Source: an uncultured Clostridia bacterium | Lineage (GTDB): Bacteria > Bacillota > Clostridia > Oscillospirales > Ruminococcaceae | Length of the DNA: 64,000 nucleotides | Reading direction: 5' to 3' | Assembly: GCA_947625155.1 (NCBI GenBank) | Contig: CANQNG010000002.1 | Coordinates: forward strand, 62,001-126,000 | Part shown: piece by piece, positions 7,154 to 17,419 of the stretch | How the letters are laid out: every line of letters starts with the position of its first letter | How positions within the stretch are numbered: position 1 is the stretch's first letter | Notes under the pieces: model-generated | What the model saw: the letters and a program-made list of their open reading frames with translations, nothing else | The model's database searches: none | What the model was told of the DNA's origin: nothing | Translations under genes and position numbers: made by a program

Positions 7154-8029
7154 ATGGATGCAGATCGTTATGCATTGAACAAGGAACTGGCACAGATGCT
7201 CAAGGGCGGTGTCATCATGGACGTGACGACCCCCGAACAGGCAAAGATCGCAGAAGCGGCAGGCGCATGTGCGGTCATGGCGCTGGAGCGTATCCCGGCA
7301 GATATTCGGGCAGCAGGCGGTGTTTCCCGCATGAGCGACCCTGCCATGATACGTGGTATTCAGGAGGCTGTCACGATCCCCGTCATGGCAAAGTGCCGTA
7401 TCGGGCATTTTGCGGAAGCACAGATCCTCGAAGCCATAGAGATAGACTACATAGACGAAAGTGAAGTCCTCTCCCCTGCTGATGATGTATTTCACATTGA
7501 CAAAACAGCTTTCAAAGTTCCGTTTGTCTGCGGGGCAAGAGACCTCGGTGAAGCACTACGGCGCATTGCAGAGGGGGCTTCCATGATCCGCACCAAGGGC
7601 GAACCGGGTACGGGCGATGTCGTGCAGGCTGTACGCCATATGCGTAAAATGCAGCAGGAAATAGCCCGCATTGCTTCTATGCGCACGGATGAGCTTTATG
7701 AAGCTGCTAAGGAACTGCGTGTCCCCTATTCGCTTGTAGAATATGTGCATGAACATCACAAGCTCCCGGTCGTGAATTTTGCAGCAGGCGGCATAGCTAC
7801 CCCGGCAGATGCTGCCCTGATGATGCAGCTTGGCGCAGAGGGCGTTTTCGTTGGTTCGGGTATTTTCAAGTCCGGAAACCCGGAAAAGCGTGCCTCAGCC
7901 ATCGTCAAGGCAGTTGCCGATTTCCGCAATGCTCCCCTCCTTGCGGAGCTTTCTGCAAACCTTGGCGAAGCAATGGTCGGCATCAACGAAAATGAGATCG
8001 CTCTGCTCATGGCAGAAAGGGGCAAATGA
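7154..8029 (+). CDS. pdxS: Pyridoxal 5'-phosphate synthase, lyase subunit PdxS
   Basis: 291 residues. PdxS condenses ribose 5-phosphate, glyceraldehyde 3-phosphate and ammonia to PLP in a dodecamer with PdxT. Family hallmarks: [16 protein letters not shown] (N-terminus, catalytic Asp), [14 protein letters not shown]-like strand, [11 protein letters not shown] region (here [14 protein letters not shown]), [17 protein letters not shown] with a catalytic lysine earlier in KTAFKVPF, and [18 protein letters not shown] 7154 is preferred over ATG 7148 because AGGAG (7141-7145) is 8 bases from the former and only 2 from the latter. Overlaps pdxT by 4 bases (ATGA). Confidence 0.97.
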   Translation: MDADRYALNKELAQMLKGGVIMDVTTPEQAKIAEAAGACAVMALERIPADIRAAGGVSRMSDPAMIRGIQEAVTIPVMAKCRIGHFAEAQILEAIEIDYIDESEVLSPADDVFHIDKTAFKVPFVCGARDLGEALRRIAEGASMIRTKGEPGTGDVVQAVRHMRKMQQEIARIASMRTDELYEAAKELRVPYSLVEYVHEHHKLPVVNFAAGGIATPADAALMMQLGAEGVFVGSGIFKSGNPEKRASAIVKAVADFRNAPLLAELSANLGEAMVGINENEIALLMAERGK

Positions 8030-8583
8030 TGCGTGTCGGTATTCTGGCAGTACAGGGCGCATTTGCAGAGCATGCAGCCTGTACAGAAAAGCTTGGGGCG
8101 GCGTATGTGCTGCTGCGAAAGCCGGAAGATGCTGCCGGGATCGATCACCTGATCCTGCCGGGCGGCGAAAGCACCACGCAGCGGAAACTCCTGCATGACA
8201 CCGGGCTTTTTTCACCCTTACAGGAAAAAATAAAAGCCGGTATACCTGTCCTTGCGACTTGTGCAGGGCTTATCCTGCTGGCAAAGGAGGTATCCGGCGG
8301 AGAGGGATGTTTCAGCGTTCTGCCCGTCAAAGTGCAGCGGAATGCTTATGGCAGACAGCTTGGCAGTTTCTCGGCGGTCGGGGATGTCGGTGATATTTCC
8401 GGCTATCCCATGCGGTTTATCCGGGCACCCTATGTGACAGAAGTGCTTTCCGATGCCGTGCAAGTCCTGAATGAAACGGACGGCAGGATCACTGCCGTCC
8501 GGTATCAAGATCTGACTGCTCTTTCCTTTCACCCGGAGTTGACAGACGATCTGCGCATCCACCGGGAATTTCTCGGGCTGTGA
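8026..8583 (+). CDS. pdxT: Pyridoxal 5'-phosphate synthase, glutaminase subunit PdxT
   Basis: 185 residues, a class I glutamine amidotransferase that feeds ammonia to PdxS. Visible features: [16 protein letters not shown]-terminus, [11 protein letters not shown] loop, nucleophile cysteine in [10 protein letters not shown] (about residue 78), and the His/Glu of the triad in SFHPELTDD (about 167). Starts within the pdxS stop codon (ATGA), so the two are translationally coupled. An ATG three bases later is an equally possible start. Its TGA directly abuts the stop codon of the convergent macrodomain gene, with no terminator between them. Confidence 0.96.
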   Translation: MMRVGILAVQGAFAEHAACTEKLGAAYVLLRKPEDAAGIDHLILPGGESTTQRKLLHDTGLFSPLQEKIKAGIPVLATCAGLILLAKEVSGGEGCFSVLPVKVQRNAYGRQLGSFSAVGDVGDISGYPMRFIRAPYVTEVLSDAVQVLNETDGRITAVRYQDLTALSFHPELTDDLRIHREFLGL

Positions 8584-9432
8584 TCATAGATCTTTCAGTA
8601 TATCCGCAAATACATTGAAATTTGTCCGGTCTTTGCCGCAGAACACGGCAAAATGCACCTCCCGGAAACATTCTGAAAATATCGGCAGGATCTTCCGGTA
8701 TGCCTTTGCAACGATCTCCGGCGGGTTCTGGAACGCACCACAGCCAAATGCACCCAGCACAACAATGTTATCTCCGTTGGCAGCAGCAATTTCTAAAAGA
8801 TGTTTCCCCCGCCTTTCATGCAGATCCTGAATTTCTGCATCGCTCAGATGAGCTGCCTTCCCCGAACCGGGGTTCATGGAATTATACGGCTTTATACGGA
8901 GATTCGGTGCAGCACATGTCAGTACATCTGCCCGGAACCACTCCCCTTCCGGGAGCATCTGCGGTACATCGGTATCGCTCTTGAAAACAATAATGTCCGG
9001 CAGATAGATACAGGTATCCGTATAGCGCACATCATGCCTGTTCCGGTGCATCTGGTAAAATTCCCGGTGCAGCACTTCTGTATCCAGACAGGGAAATAGT
9101 GTCGATATTCTGCACAGAGATTCTTCCTGTGCGCTGCTGCCTTTCTTCACACCGCCGCCCGGATTGGTGGCAGATGCGAAATTGAGTACGGCAATGCGGC
9201 TGTCCGGGTCAGCCTTGTGCAGCCGTTCAGCGGCTTCAAAGCTTCTTCTGTCCGAAACAGTCACCTTGTAATGGGGTCTGTTATATATTGTATGTAGGGG
9301 GTGTTCGTCTGGTTTATAGAGCTTTGTCCCCATTATCGTTTTGTGAATGGCATCCCGAAGCACGGCATTCTTCCGGCATGCCGTCATGGTATCTTCAAAG
9401 ACGGCGACCCGTTTGTCCCTGCTACCTTGCAT
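8584..9432 (-). CDS. Bacterial-type poly(ADP-ribose) glycohydrolase / TIGR02452 (DUF2263) protein
   Basis: 282 residues, matching the TIGR02452 family. The key signature is present: NFASATNPGGGVKKGSSAQEESLCR (about 84-108), i.e. the GGG loop followed by QEE, the catalytic motif of PARG-type macrodomains; the two glutamates act on the ADP-ribose glycosidic bond. A second macrodomain strand, VLGAFGCGAFQNPP, lies near 225. Known members remove ADP-ribose polymers or related modifications; the cellular substrate here is unknown, and no ADP-ribosyltransferase is seen nearby. Last gene of the long minus-strand run, downstream of clpE and separated from it by a hairpin. Confidence 0.88.
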   Translation of the reverse strand: MQGSRDKRVAVFEDTMTACRKNAVLRDAIHKTIMGTKLYKPDEHPLHTIYNRPHYKVTVSDRRSFEAAERLHKADPDSRIAVLNFASATNPGGGVKKGSSAQEESLCRISTLFPCLDTEVLHREFYQMHRNRHDVRYTDTCIYLPDIIVFKSDTDVPQMLPEGEWFRADVLTCAAPNLRIKPYNSMNPGSGKAAHLSDAEIQDLHERRGKHLLEIAAANGDNIVVLGAFGCGAFQNPPEIVAKAYRKILPIFSECFREVHFAVFCGKDRTNFNVFADILKDL

Positions 9433-9459
9433 TTTTTTACCTTCTTTCCTGAAACATAG

Positions 9460-9487
9460 ACCGGGAGCTGAACGCTCCCGGTTTTTT
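9460..9487. terminator. Hairpin between clpE and the macrodomain gene
   Basis: 9-bp stem ACCGGGAGC (9460-9468) / GCTCCCGGT (9474-9482). The T-run is on the plus-strand side (9482-9487), while on the minus strand, where both neighbours lie, the stem follows the clpE stop directly and has only a weak U-tract. It may end or attenuate the clpE transcript. Confidence 0.55.
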
Positions 9488-11783
9488 ATGACTCAAATTC
9501 TACTTTCACACCAGTATCATCTGCCGTAATATGAATCGACTTCAGTTTTGTGCCGATGTCGATCATTTCATAGGCAATGGCATCCTCTATCCTGTCCCGG
9601 ATAACATGGCGTATCTCACGGGCACCGTAACGCTTTCCAAACGCTTCGGCAGCGATCTTTTCCAGTGCAGCGGTATCGTATTCCAGACCGATCCCCTTTT
9701 CCGCAAGCGGCACACGCATTTCCTCCAGCATCAGGCGAGCGATACTTGCGTAGTTCTCTACTGTCAGCGACTTGAACACAATGATCTCGTCGATACGGCT
9801 GATGAACTCCGGACGGAGAAATTCCCGCAGCGCTTTCATTGCCTTATCCTTGGAGATCTCATCGACCGTCTTGTTGAATCCGACACCTGTCGATCTATCC
9901 GTCGAACCGGCATTGGATGTCATGCAGATGACTGTATGTGCAAAGCTGACCGTTCTGCCCTGTGCATCCTCGATCTGTCCTTCATCCAGTATCTGCATCA
10001 AGATATTCATCACATCCGGGTGTGCCTTTTCGATCTCATCAAACAGGATGACCGAATAGGGCTTGCGGCGTACTTTTTCCGTGAGCTGCCCTGCATCATC
10101 ATACCCCACATAACCGGGAGGCGAACCGATCAGTCTCGCAACGGAATGCTTCTCCATGAACTCTGTCATGTCGAGCCGGATCAGCGGATCGGCTGCATCG
10201 AACAATTCAGAAGCCAGTACCTTGACCAATTCCGTCTTTCCGACACCGGTAGGACCGACAAAGATAAACGATGCCGGGCGGATACGCTCCGTGAGCTGGA
10301 TACGAGTGCGTTTGATCGCCTTTGCCAACGCCTCGACCGCTTCATCCTGCCCGATGACCTTTTCTTTCAAGCGTCCGGCAAGATTTTTCATGCGGGTCAT
10401 TTCCGTTTCCGCGATCTTGTTGGCAGGGATACCCGTCCAAAGCTCAATGACAGCAGCCAGATCTTGTTCCTCTACCTGAATATCAGCACACTTTGCCTCC
10501 AGATCCTGTTTCTGTACTTCCAGACGGCTGACAGAAGCCTGCATCTCGGCGATCTTCTCATAATCCGGGTTTTCCTGTTCTTTCAGTTCCTTGAGATCAG
10601 CCTGAGCCTGTTCGTATTCCTCTTTGATCTTGTCAAATTCAGCCAGTTCCGAAGCTCTCAGACTACGGTAGGCACAGCTTTCGTCCAGCAGGTCGATCGC
10701 TTTATCCGGCAGGAAGCGGCTCGTGATATACCGCTCCGAAAGTACAGAACACAGCCGCAGGATGCGGTCATCGATCTTGACACGGTGAAAGTCCTCGTAG
10801 TACCCTTTGATGCCCTTTAGCACTTCGGCAGTTTCCTCAACGGTTGGTTCCAGTACTGTGATGGGCTGGAAACGCCGTTCGAGAGCGCTGTCCTTCTCGA
10901 TATACTTGCGGTACTCCTTGAAAGTCGTTGCCCCGATGACCTGTATCTCACCTCTCGAAAGTGCCGGCTTCAGGATATTGGCAGCATTCATCGAACCCTC
11001 AGAATCCCCTGCCCCGACCAGATTATGCACCTCATCAATGAACAGGATAACATTGCCGGCTTTTCGCACATCGGCGATCAGCCCCTTGACCCTTGCCTCA
11101 AACTGTCCCCGGAACTGTGTCCCGGCGACCAATGCCGTCATGTCCAGCAGGCAAAGCTGCTTGTTGAGCAAGTGGAACGGCGCATCTCCCGCAGCGATAT
11201 GCTGCGCAATGCCTTCAGCAATGGCAGTCTTACCAACACCGGGTTCCCCAATCAGGCAGGGATTATTTTTGGTCCGGCGGGAAAGGATCTGCATGGCACG
11301 GGAAATTGCCTTTTCCCTGCCGACGATGCGGTCCAACTTTCCCTCCTCAGCCCGTTTGGTGAGATTGGTACAGTAGTTGTCGAGGTATTTGTACTCTCCG
11401 TCACGCTTTTGCGGACGGGGCTTTTTTTTCTTTTCCTTACTGCTGCTGCCTCCGGATGCGGGATCCTGACTTTGATGTTGAGCATTGCCCGGACCATGGG
11501 TATTTCCAAAAAAGGCACGTAAAAAATTCGGCATCGCACTGACCGTACCGCCCATCTGTTCCTCCTCTGACGTGTCCTCCGGATGATCCTGCATCATTTC
11601 CATCATTTCATTCGTCATTTCTTCCATATCCTCGGGACTCATCTGCATTTGCTTGAGATAATCACTGATCCCAGGCAGATCCAGCTTTTTTGCACAAACA
11701 AGACAATACCGTTTACTTGTGCCATCAGGCGCAGTTATAAACATCACTGCCGGCCGTTTGTTACATTCTGTACATAACATCAT
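9486..11783 (-). CDS. clpE: ClpE/ClpC-type AAA+ unfoldase with N-terminal zinc finger
   Basis: 765 residues. N-terminal treble-clef type finger with two CxxC pairs (CTECNKRP and YCLVCAKK), the ClpE feature, then a Met/Glu-rich and low-complexity linker (about 45-130). First AAA+ module has GEPGVGKT (Walker A) and [14 protein letters not shown]; a coiled-coil middle region (about 385-450) follows. Second AAA+ module has [21 protein letters not shown] and a VGF tripeptide in STGVGFNKT that matches the ClpP-docking loop. It likely unfolds substrates for ClpP. No N-terminal Clp repeat domain is visible, which favours ClpE over ClpC. Two in-frame ATGs (11783, 11780) are possible; GAAGGA precedes them. 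No CtsR site was recognised. Confidence 0.88.
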   Translation of the reverse strand: MMLCTECNKRPAVMFITAPDGTSKRYCLVCAKKLDLPGISDYLKQMQMSPEDMEEMTNEMMEMMQDHPEDTSEEEQMGGTVSAMPNFLRAFFGNTHGPGNAQHQSQDPASGGSSSKEKKKKPRPQKRDGEYKYLDNYCTNLTKRAEEGKLDRIVGREKAISRAMQILSRRTKNNPCLIGEPGVGKTAIAEGIAQHIAAGDAPFHLLNKQLCLLDMTALVAGTQFRGQFEARVKGLIADVRKAGNVILFIDEVHNLVGAGDSEGSMNAANILKPALSRGEIQVIGATTFKEYRKYIEKDSALERRFQPITVLEPTVEETAEVLKGIKGYYEDFHRVKIDDRILRLCSVLSERYITSRFLPDKAIDLLDESCAYRSLRASELAEFDKIKEEYEQAQADLKELKEQENPDYEKIAEMQASVSRLEVQKQDLEAKCADIQVEEQDLAAVIELWTGIPANKIAETEMTRMKNLAGRLKEKVIGQDEAVEALAKAIKRTRIQLTERIRPASFIFVGPTGVGKTELVKVLASELFDAADPLIRLDMTEFMEKHSVARLIGSPPGYVGYDDAGQLTEKVRRKPYSVILFDEIEKAHPDVMNILMQILDEGQIEDAQGRTVSFAHTVICMTSNAGSTDRSTGVGFNKTVDEISKDKAMKALREFLRPEFISRIDEIIVFKSLTVENYASIARLMLEEMRVPLAEKGIGLEYDTAALEKIAAEAFGKRYGAREIRHVIRDRIEDAIAYEMIDIGTKLKSIHITADDTGVKVEFES

Positions 11784-11816
11784 TGATCCTTCATCCCTTC
11801 TGACTTTATGATAGTC

Positions 11817-12644
11817 TTAAATTAGCTGGTACAAGTATCGGAAAAGCTTTGTCTGTCCGATCGTTTCTGTATTGAACAGGAGCATTTCACCGTCCGTGGT
11901 ACGGACAACAAACTGTACGGCAACTGCAAAGATCAACAGCAGACAGGCTGCTTCCAGAACACCTGCCGGAAACGCCAGCAGATGATTTCCTTTTCGTACG
12001 TGCATCTGTTCATCAAGGTTCCCGCCGATCGTGGCAATGATGCCGTAAATGATCAGCATCGCCAGCTCGATCAGCAGAAATACTGCCATGCGCACGAGTT
12101 CAAGATAAGATACCCGATAGTAAGTTTCTTCCAACTGTTGTGCCGCTTCCTGCGGTTGATCTGCATACAGACGTTGCAGGAAAGTCATGACTTCTGCCTG
12201 TGAAAAAGTCTCACGGAGCGGATGCTCCGCATGAGAATGCTGCCGCACGGAAATGGCAGCTTCCGTTGTATTGCACACCCCCTGTGTGAGCCACTCAGGA
12301 AGCGCTTCCCCGCCGGATGCAGCTTCCTCATACAGGCTATGGAGAGTCTCCGCATCCGTTTCCTCTCCGGACAGAGAAAGGGCTTCTGCGGTGGCATCCA
12401 GAACATCCCATTCCTCATCCTCAAGTACCGATAGAATGGTGGCAGTGATCTTCTCACGGAAAAGAGAATCATACACTTCCTCTTTCAGAAAGGCACTGCC
12501 GTAAATGCCCACAGCCATTGCTGCCAGAAATCCGATCAGCGGAAACACAGTTTTATTGAAGCCTTTCTGCACGGCAGCATACAATACACCAACAGTGATG
12601 CTTACAGTCAGTACGTCATAGAACCACCAAAATTGTGTTCCCAT
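11817..12644 (-). CDS. CvpA-like multi-pass membrane protein
   Basis: 275 residues with two hydrophobic segments near the N-terminus (about 8-27 and 33-52) and two near the C-terminus (about 185-210 and 228-248), separated by an acidic soluble stretch. This layout resembles CvpA/colicin V production-type membrane proteins, but the match is by architecture only. GGAGGCG lies ahead of ATG 12644. It follows the DUF5711 gene by 12 bases, and the two probably act together in the envelope. Function unknown. Confidence 0.6.
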   Translation of the reverse strand: MGTQFWWFYDVLTVSITVGVLYAAVQKGFNKTVFPLIGFLAAMAVGIYGSAFLKEEVYDSLFREKITATILSVLEDEEWDVLDATAEALSLSGEETDAETLHSLYEEAASGGEALPEWLTQGVCNTTEAAISVRQHSHAEHPLRETFSQAEVMTFLQRLYADQPQEAAQQLEETYYRVSYLELVRMAVFLLIELAMLIIYGIIATIGGNLDEQMHVRKGNHLLAFPAGVLEAACLLLIFAVAVQFVVRTTDGEMLLFNTETIGQTKLFRYLYQLI

Positions 12645-12656
12645 ACTACGCCTCCA

Positions 12657-13811
12657 TCAGTTGATCTCCATGCGGTTGATCGTATCGTAACCGAGCAAAT
12701 AGAAATATCTGCCTTGCTTAAGGATCCTGTCATACGCATCCTTGACAGGGGTGCTGCTCATTTCCTCGCCGCTGAAAGCATAGCTGTGGATCTGACCGTT
12801 ATCCAGCAGATAGACAGTTTCCCCGTCAATGACTACATTTTTGGCGATCGTATCAAGTGAAACAGATACCGGTGCAGCAGACCTATCGGAGAACAGCAAC
12901 AGGATCGACTGCCGGCGCTGCTCATTTTTCAGAAGCACGGCACCCTTTTCATCTGAAAACGTATAATCCGTCAGATCAGCATTGTAGTCATAGCTGCCTA
13001 AAAGTGCGCCCGTGCTGCTATAATATGCAGCTTTTGTGTCACCTATCACAAACACCCCGCCGTCATTCAGTGCATAAATATCCATGCAGAGCGTTGGCAG
13101 CGGCGCAGTATCCCACTGCAAGTCATTGCTGTCAAAAGTAATGTATTGCAGGTTCGTTTCCAGCTCACCCTCAGATGCACCAATGGTGGAGAAGATACAG
13201 CCACTTCCATAAAAACTAACATCAGAAAGCCGATCAACACATTCCCGTGTATACATCAGCTTTCCGCTGTTATCGTAAATACACAGCCGACAGGCAAATG
13301 TCTCGGATCCCGTGACGATCGCCGTCTTTCCGTCATCGCCCAGAACGCCAAACCAGATCGGCTGCTCAGTCGTGACCTCATACAGCATCTTGCTCAGAGA
13401 ATCCACCCGGAAGTTTGTACCATTGACAGAGTAAAGAAGCGCACGAGACCCAGCGATCTTCATGGCTGCATTGCTGTAGGCGTGCTGACGGCTGTCCCGG
13501 AGCTTACCGTCCGAACCGTAGATATACAAATATTTATCGCATAGGATAAACAGATCCTTGTTGATGAGATCTGCCGAATAATTGACACCACCAGAAATGG
13601 ACAGGGAGAACGCATCGTCTGTCACATCCTCGTTCTGGGTTATGTTCTGATAGCGTGTGCCGATCCCTTCCAGTTTCGGGAACCACACATCCCGCCTGAC
13701 GTAGATCAGTACCGCAAATCCCGCAAAGATCAGGAACAGCAGCAGCTTGATGATACGCTGCCTTGCCCTGCGGCGCTTACGCAAAAGCACAACATCCACC
13801 GTATTTGCCAT
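12657..13811 (-). CDS. DUF5711-type membrane-anchored beta-propeller-like protein
   Basis: 384 residues. A basic N-terminus (RKRRRARQR) is followed by one transmembrane helix (about 22-39) and a large extracytoplasmic region of short beta-strand repeats typical of WD40/PQQ-like propellers, e.g. LYIYGSDGKLRDS, LCIYDNSGKLMYT, YYSSTGALLGSYD. This matches the DUF5711 family, whose role is not known. Strong site GAAAGGAGGAG before ATG 13811. It lies 24 bases after truA and 12 before the CvpA-like gene, in one operon. Confidence 0.72.
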   Translation of the reverse strand: MANTVDVVLLRKRRRARQRIIKLLLFLIFAGFAVLIYVRRDVWFPKLEGIGTRYQNITQNEDVTDDAFSLSISGGVNYSADLINKDLFILCDKYLYIYGSDGKLRDSRQHAYSNAAMKIAGSRALLYSVNGTNFRVDSLSKMLYEVTTEQPIWFGVLGDDGKTAIVTGSETFACRLCIYDNSGKLMYTRECVDRLSDVSFYGSGCIFSTIGASEGELETNLQYITFDSNDLQWDTAPLPTLCMDIYALNDGGVFVIGDTKAAYYSSTGALLGSYDYNADLTDYTFSDEKGAVLLKNEQRRQSILLLFSDRSAAPVSVSLDTIAKNVVIDGETVYLLDNGQIHSYAFSGEEMSSTPVKDAYDRILKQGRYFYLLGYDTINRMEIN

Positions 13812-13835
13812 TGTCTCCTCCTTTCTCCGTATCTT

Positions 13836-14594
13836 CTATTTTCCGGTCAGTTCCCTCTCATCATAAAACACACGGTTCAGGTAAAGACCATGCGCCGGAG
13901 CTGTCCGCCCCGCAAACTGTCTTTTGCCGGCAGCAAGGATCGCTGGGATGCCATCAGCCGGAATGCGTCCTTCGTTGATCTCCAGCAGCGTGCCGACAAT
14001 GATCCTAACCATATTATACAAAAATCCATCACCTTTTACAAGCATTTTCACAGACTCTCCCTCAATTTCTACATCAAAGCCATGAATTCTGCGTGTTGTG
14101 TTGGTATTTTCTGCACAATTTGTACAAAATGAACGAAAATCATGTTCTCCCACCAGAGCCTGTGCTGCCTCCAGCACCAGTTCCCTGTGAAAGGGTCTCC
14201 GGTAGTGACAGGCAAGGTCAATGGAAAAGGGATCTTTGCTTTCACTGCAATGCAGCAAGTAAAGATACTCCTTCCCCTTGCAGGAAAAGCGGGCATGAAA
14301 TTCCGGGTCGGCATCTTCACATGAGAGAATGGAAATATCCTTTGGCAGTTCCCCATTCACACCACGCACAAATCCTTTTGCCGGGATCTGGCTGTTTGTC
14401 TGTACCGAAAAGCAAAATTGCCTTGCATGCACACCGGTATCTGTCCGGGAACAGCCCTGAATGCATACCGGTTCATTGAGGACCTTGCTCACACAGCGCT
14501 GCACAACTTCCTGAACGGTAATGCCGTTGTTCTGTATCTGAAAGCCATGGTACGCTGTTCCCCGGTAAGCCATCATGACCTTGAGATTACGCAT
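13836..14594 (-). CDS. truA: tRNA pseudouridine(38-40) synthase TruA
   Basis: 252 residues, standard for TruA, which isomerises uridines 38-40 in the anticodon arm. Hallmarks: AYRGTAYHGFQIQ near the N-terminus, catalytic aspartate in CSRTDTGVHARQ (about residue 52), FHARFSCKGKEYLY, and the C-terminal MVRIIVGTLLEI. Its ATG overlaps the stop codon of the upstream YfhO-type gene by one base (TAATG), implying coupled translation. It also shares its operon with the ECF transporter, a pairing seen often in Firmicutes (ecfA1-ecfA2-ecfT-truA), here interrupted by the YfhO gene. Confidence 0.96.
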   Translation of the reverse strand: MRNLKVMMAYRGTAYHGFQIQNNGITVQEVVQRCVSKVLNEPVCIQGCSRTDTGVHARQFCFSVQTNSQIPAKGFVRGVNGELPKDISILSCEDADPEFHARFSCKGKEYLYLLHCSESKDPFSIDLACHYRRPFHRELVLEAAQALVGEHDFRSFCTNCAENTNTTRRIHGFDVEIEGESVKMLVKGDGFLYNMVRIIVGTLLEINEGRIPADGIPAILAAGKRQFAGRTAPAHGLYLNRVFYDERELTGK

Positions 14595-17407
14595 TATGCC
14601 GTTTCCTCTGGCTTTTCGGGTGTTTCGGATACCTGTCCTTCCTCGCTGTTTTCCGGTCTTTTCTCCTGCACATCCGTAATATCGTTCCCAGCATCTCCGG
14701 TCTCAGGCTTTTCGCTTTCTGGCGCATGAGATCCTGTAGTCTTTTTCCTCCGTTCCAGCACAAACAAAAAGATCATCACACCAAGAGAGCCGATCGCGAT
14801 CACAACACCGGGTACAAAGCCTTTCGGGGAATAGCGCATCTCGATATGATGCTCCCCTGCTGTAAGGTCAATGCCGCACATAGCACCAAAGATCGGGTAG
14901 AGTTCAGCCTTTTTCCCGTCTACATAAGCTGTCCATCCCGCCTCATAGGGAACAGACATGTACAGGCAGCCGTCTTTTTCGGCATTCACCGTCCCGGAAA
15001 AATGGGTATCTGCAAAGCTGTCAAGTGTCATGCAGCCCTTGCGCAGGAGCTGATACCCCTCTTCCAATACATCGGCATTGAGCTGGTAGAAGTAGACTTG
15101 TACCGTACCGGACTTGTATTCCTCTTTCATTTCGCAGCGGAGCGTGACTTTCTCTCCCGGCGGATAGTACCCTACCGGTGTGATATATGGCTGCCGCCCG
15201 ATGTTATAGGAATGTACCTTGACTTCATTGTCATAAACATCCATATTCTGTGCATCTGTGACTTTCATCATCGCATAGACCATACCATCCTGCAAGGTGG
15301 TATAGTTATATTTCAGGAAAGAACTGGGACCTGCATCTTCATTTCTTGTGAAATTATAGTTCCCGTAGCTGTTGCGGGTCACAGTGTACCCGGTGTGTCC
15401 TACATTGGTGATGTCAATGGACGTGAACAGATCCTTGTCCAGTCCGGTGATCTGCCGGAACAGGGCATTCTGCTGTTCAAACGCATTGTAAGTTTCGTTA
15501 AACTGATATTCGCCGCTCCCGGCTTCGGTCATAAAGCCAAGCCCCAGTGTATATTGATCCCGGTAGATCGAACACCTTTCGCTTTCAGCAAGCAAATGCA
15601 TGGTAAGCGTATCCGCATTATAGCCATCCTTTGCCATCATATACTGGACGTCTGTCAGCATATTGGTCAGCGGAGAAGAGTTTGCATAGAAATAGCGGTT
15701 TCCGGCTTCGGATGCCGCAACACCAAGCAGCCTCAGATAGGTGGTCACATTTTCGTTTGCCATAGAGGAGAACTGTGTGACACCATTGTAATAATACAGC
15801 GCCGGGTCATTGAGCGTATACCATGTCGTCAGCTCAGTCCGGTAAAAAAGTTCATTATCCTGCTGTTCCTGAATATCCATCAACTGCTGAAGCTCTTCCT
15901 TATTGGCAGGATAGGAAGTATAGCCTGAACTGCCCACCGTCTTTACACCGTTCACCGCCTGTGTTCCCATTTCAAACACGAGCACGGCAGAAAGCATCGC
16001 CTGAATGAGCTGTTTCGGTGCAAACAAGCGGCAGAAGATAATAACAAGATAGACACCGCCCAAGATCGCACAACTGATGATAAATTTATGATCTTCTTCC
16101 TGTACCCCTGAACCGTAGCCGATCCAGAGAAAGACCGCTCCGGTGATCAGCATGGCAGCCCATTGGAACAGACTCAGCTTCTCCTCAAGCAGGACATGGA
16201 ATGCCCTGAATGCCGCCACCAGCAGCACAAAGGAGAACAGGAAAGAGAACCGATACGGCAGCATGTTCGTGAAGTGAAAGCCGTGCCAGATGAAATTCAG
16301 AACATTCATGTTGCAGCTCACGATCAGGAACACCATGAGCACGATCGCTGCGATCTTTTCACGGAGACGGATCTTTCTGGCGATCAAAAATACGCCCAAC
16401 AGCAGCACCGGAAGCAGTCCGGCATATAGATTCGGAAGCCCTTCCTTTGCAGTCGGATCTGTAAAGGCAAGCATGTTGGCAACAATATCCCGCCATGCTT
16501 CATAGAATTCGATCTTCTTCGGGAAAGCATTGTTAGCACTGTGTGTGAGCTGGAGCGCAAAGAAAGCCGGCAGCAAGATCCACGAAGCCAGTCCTGCCCC
16601 CAGCAGGGAACAGCCTGTGATCATGCCGAACCGCTTGCCAAAGGTCTTGAAATTCACGCCCTCAAACCAGCACAGGCAGAAAAAAGCCAGTACCGTGAAA
16701 ATACAGATAAAGTACGCAATATAGTAATTTGAGAAAAGTGCAGCTGCTAACGAGAACACATAGGTACGGTATTTTCCTTCCCGTACCAGTGCCGTCAGTC
16801 CCAGCATGACAAGCGGCAGCAACGCCACTACATCGATCCAGATCGTGTTCCAGTAGTAGCCCATCATGTAGCTGCACAGCGCATACATCACACCGAACAT
16901 GGTGATAGAAACATCACTTTTTCCGAACGCATAGTGCAGGAATTTTGCCATGAACAGACCCGCAAAGGAGAACTTCAGCATAAGAATGATCATCATGCCC
17001 GTGCGGAGCTGTTCCTGCGGGATAAACACGCACAGCAAATTCAGCGGACTTGCACAGTAGTATGCCATGAGTGCCAGAAAATTGGTACCCATGCCTGTCC
17101 GCCAGCTATAGAGCAGTGAGCCGCCCTCTGTCAGCTTTTCATGCAGGAGCTGAAAAAACGGATAGTACTGATGCCACAGATCCGTGACAAGGAACTGCTG
17201 TTCCCCAAACGGGTAGATCTCAATTTTATAAAACCCGAAACCAAGAAACAAAAACGGCAGAATAAAAGCAAGGATCTCCCAAAGCCATACGAAGGAGGGA
17301 TGTTTTTCCAAGACATCTTTCCGTTCTGCCTTTCTGACAGCTCTGTCAACAGAACGCTGATAGGCAGCTTTTTGTTTGGGCAGCTTACTTGTTTTCTGTT
17401 CAGACAT
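14594..17407 (-). CDS. YfhO-family multi-pass membrane protein
   Basis: 937 residues. Many hydrophobic helices occupy about 40-510, then an extracytoplasmic domain (about 515-850) and one more helix near 860-880, with a charged cytoplasmic tail. The first loop after helix 1 carries the YfhO signature DLWHQYYPFFQLLHEKL and SWRTGMGTNF. YfhO proteins are GT-C-like and are implicated in glycosylating lipoteichoic acid or other cell-wall polymers; the sugar here is unknown. GGGAGAGG precedes ATG 17407. Placed between ecfT and truA. Confidence 0.87.
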   Translation of the reverse strand: MSEQKTSKLPKQKAAYQRSVDRAVRKAERKDVLEKHPSFVWLWEILAFILPFLFLGFGFYKIEIYPFGEQQFLVTDLWHQYYPFFQLLHEKLTEGGSLLYSWRTGMGTNFLALMAYYCASPLNLLCVFIPQEQLRTGMMIILMLKFSFAGLFMAKFLHYAFGKSDVSITMFGVMYALCSYMMGYYWNTIWIDVVALLPLVMLGLTALVREGKYRTYVFSLAAALFSNYYIAYFICIFTVLAFFCLCWFEGVNFKTFGKRFGMITGCSLLGAGLASWILLPAFFALQLTHSANNAFPKKIEFYEAWRDIVANMLAFTDPTAKEGLPNLYAGLLPVLLLGVFLIARKIRLREKIAAIVLMVFLIVSCNMNVLNFIWHGFHFTNMLPYRFSFLFSFVLLVAAFRAFHVLLEEKLSLFQWAAMLITGAVFLWIGYGSGVQEEDHKFIISCAILGGVYLVIIFCRLFAPKQLIQAMLSAVLVFEMGTQAVNGVKTVGSSGYTSYPANKEELQQLMDIQEQQDNELFYRTELTTWYTLNDPALYYYNGVTQFSSMANENVTTYLRLLGVAASEAGNRYFYANSSPLTNMLTDVQYMMAKDGYNADTLTMHLLAESERCSIYRDQYTLGLGFMTEAGSGEYQFNETYNAFEQQNALFRQITGLDKDLFTSIDITNVGHTGYTVTRNSYGNYNFTRNEDAGPSSFLKYNYTTLQDGMVYAMMKVTDAQNMDVYDNEVKVHSYNIGRQPYITPVGYYPPGEKVTLRCEMKEEYKSGTVQVYFYQLNADVLEEGYQLLRKGCMTLDSFADTHFSGTVNAEKDGCLYMSVPYEAGWTAYVDGKKAELYPIFGAMCGIDLTAGEHHIEMRYSPKGFVPGVVIAIGSLGVMIFLFVLERRKKTTGSHAPESEKPETGDAGNDITDVQEKRPENSEEGQVSETPEKPEETA

Positions 17408-17419
17408 ATTACCTCTCCC

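Noticed and set aside
9531-10820. 429-codon plus-strand frame
   Set aside because: It lies wholly antisense to the well supported clpE gene and has no recognisable motifs.
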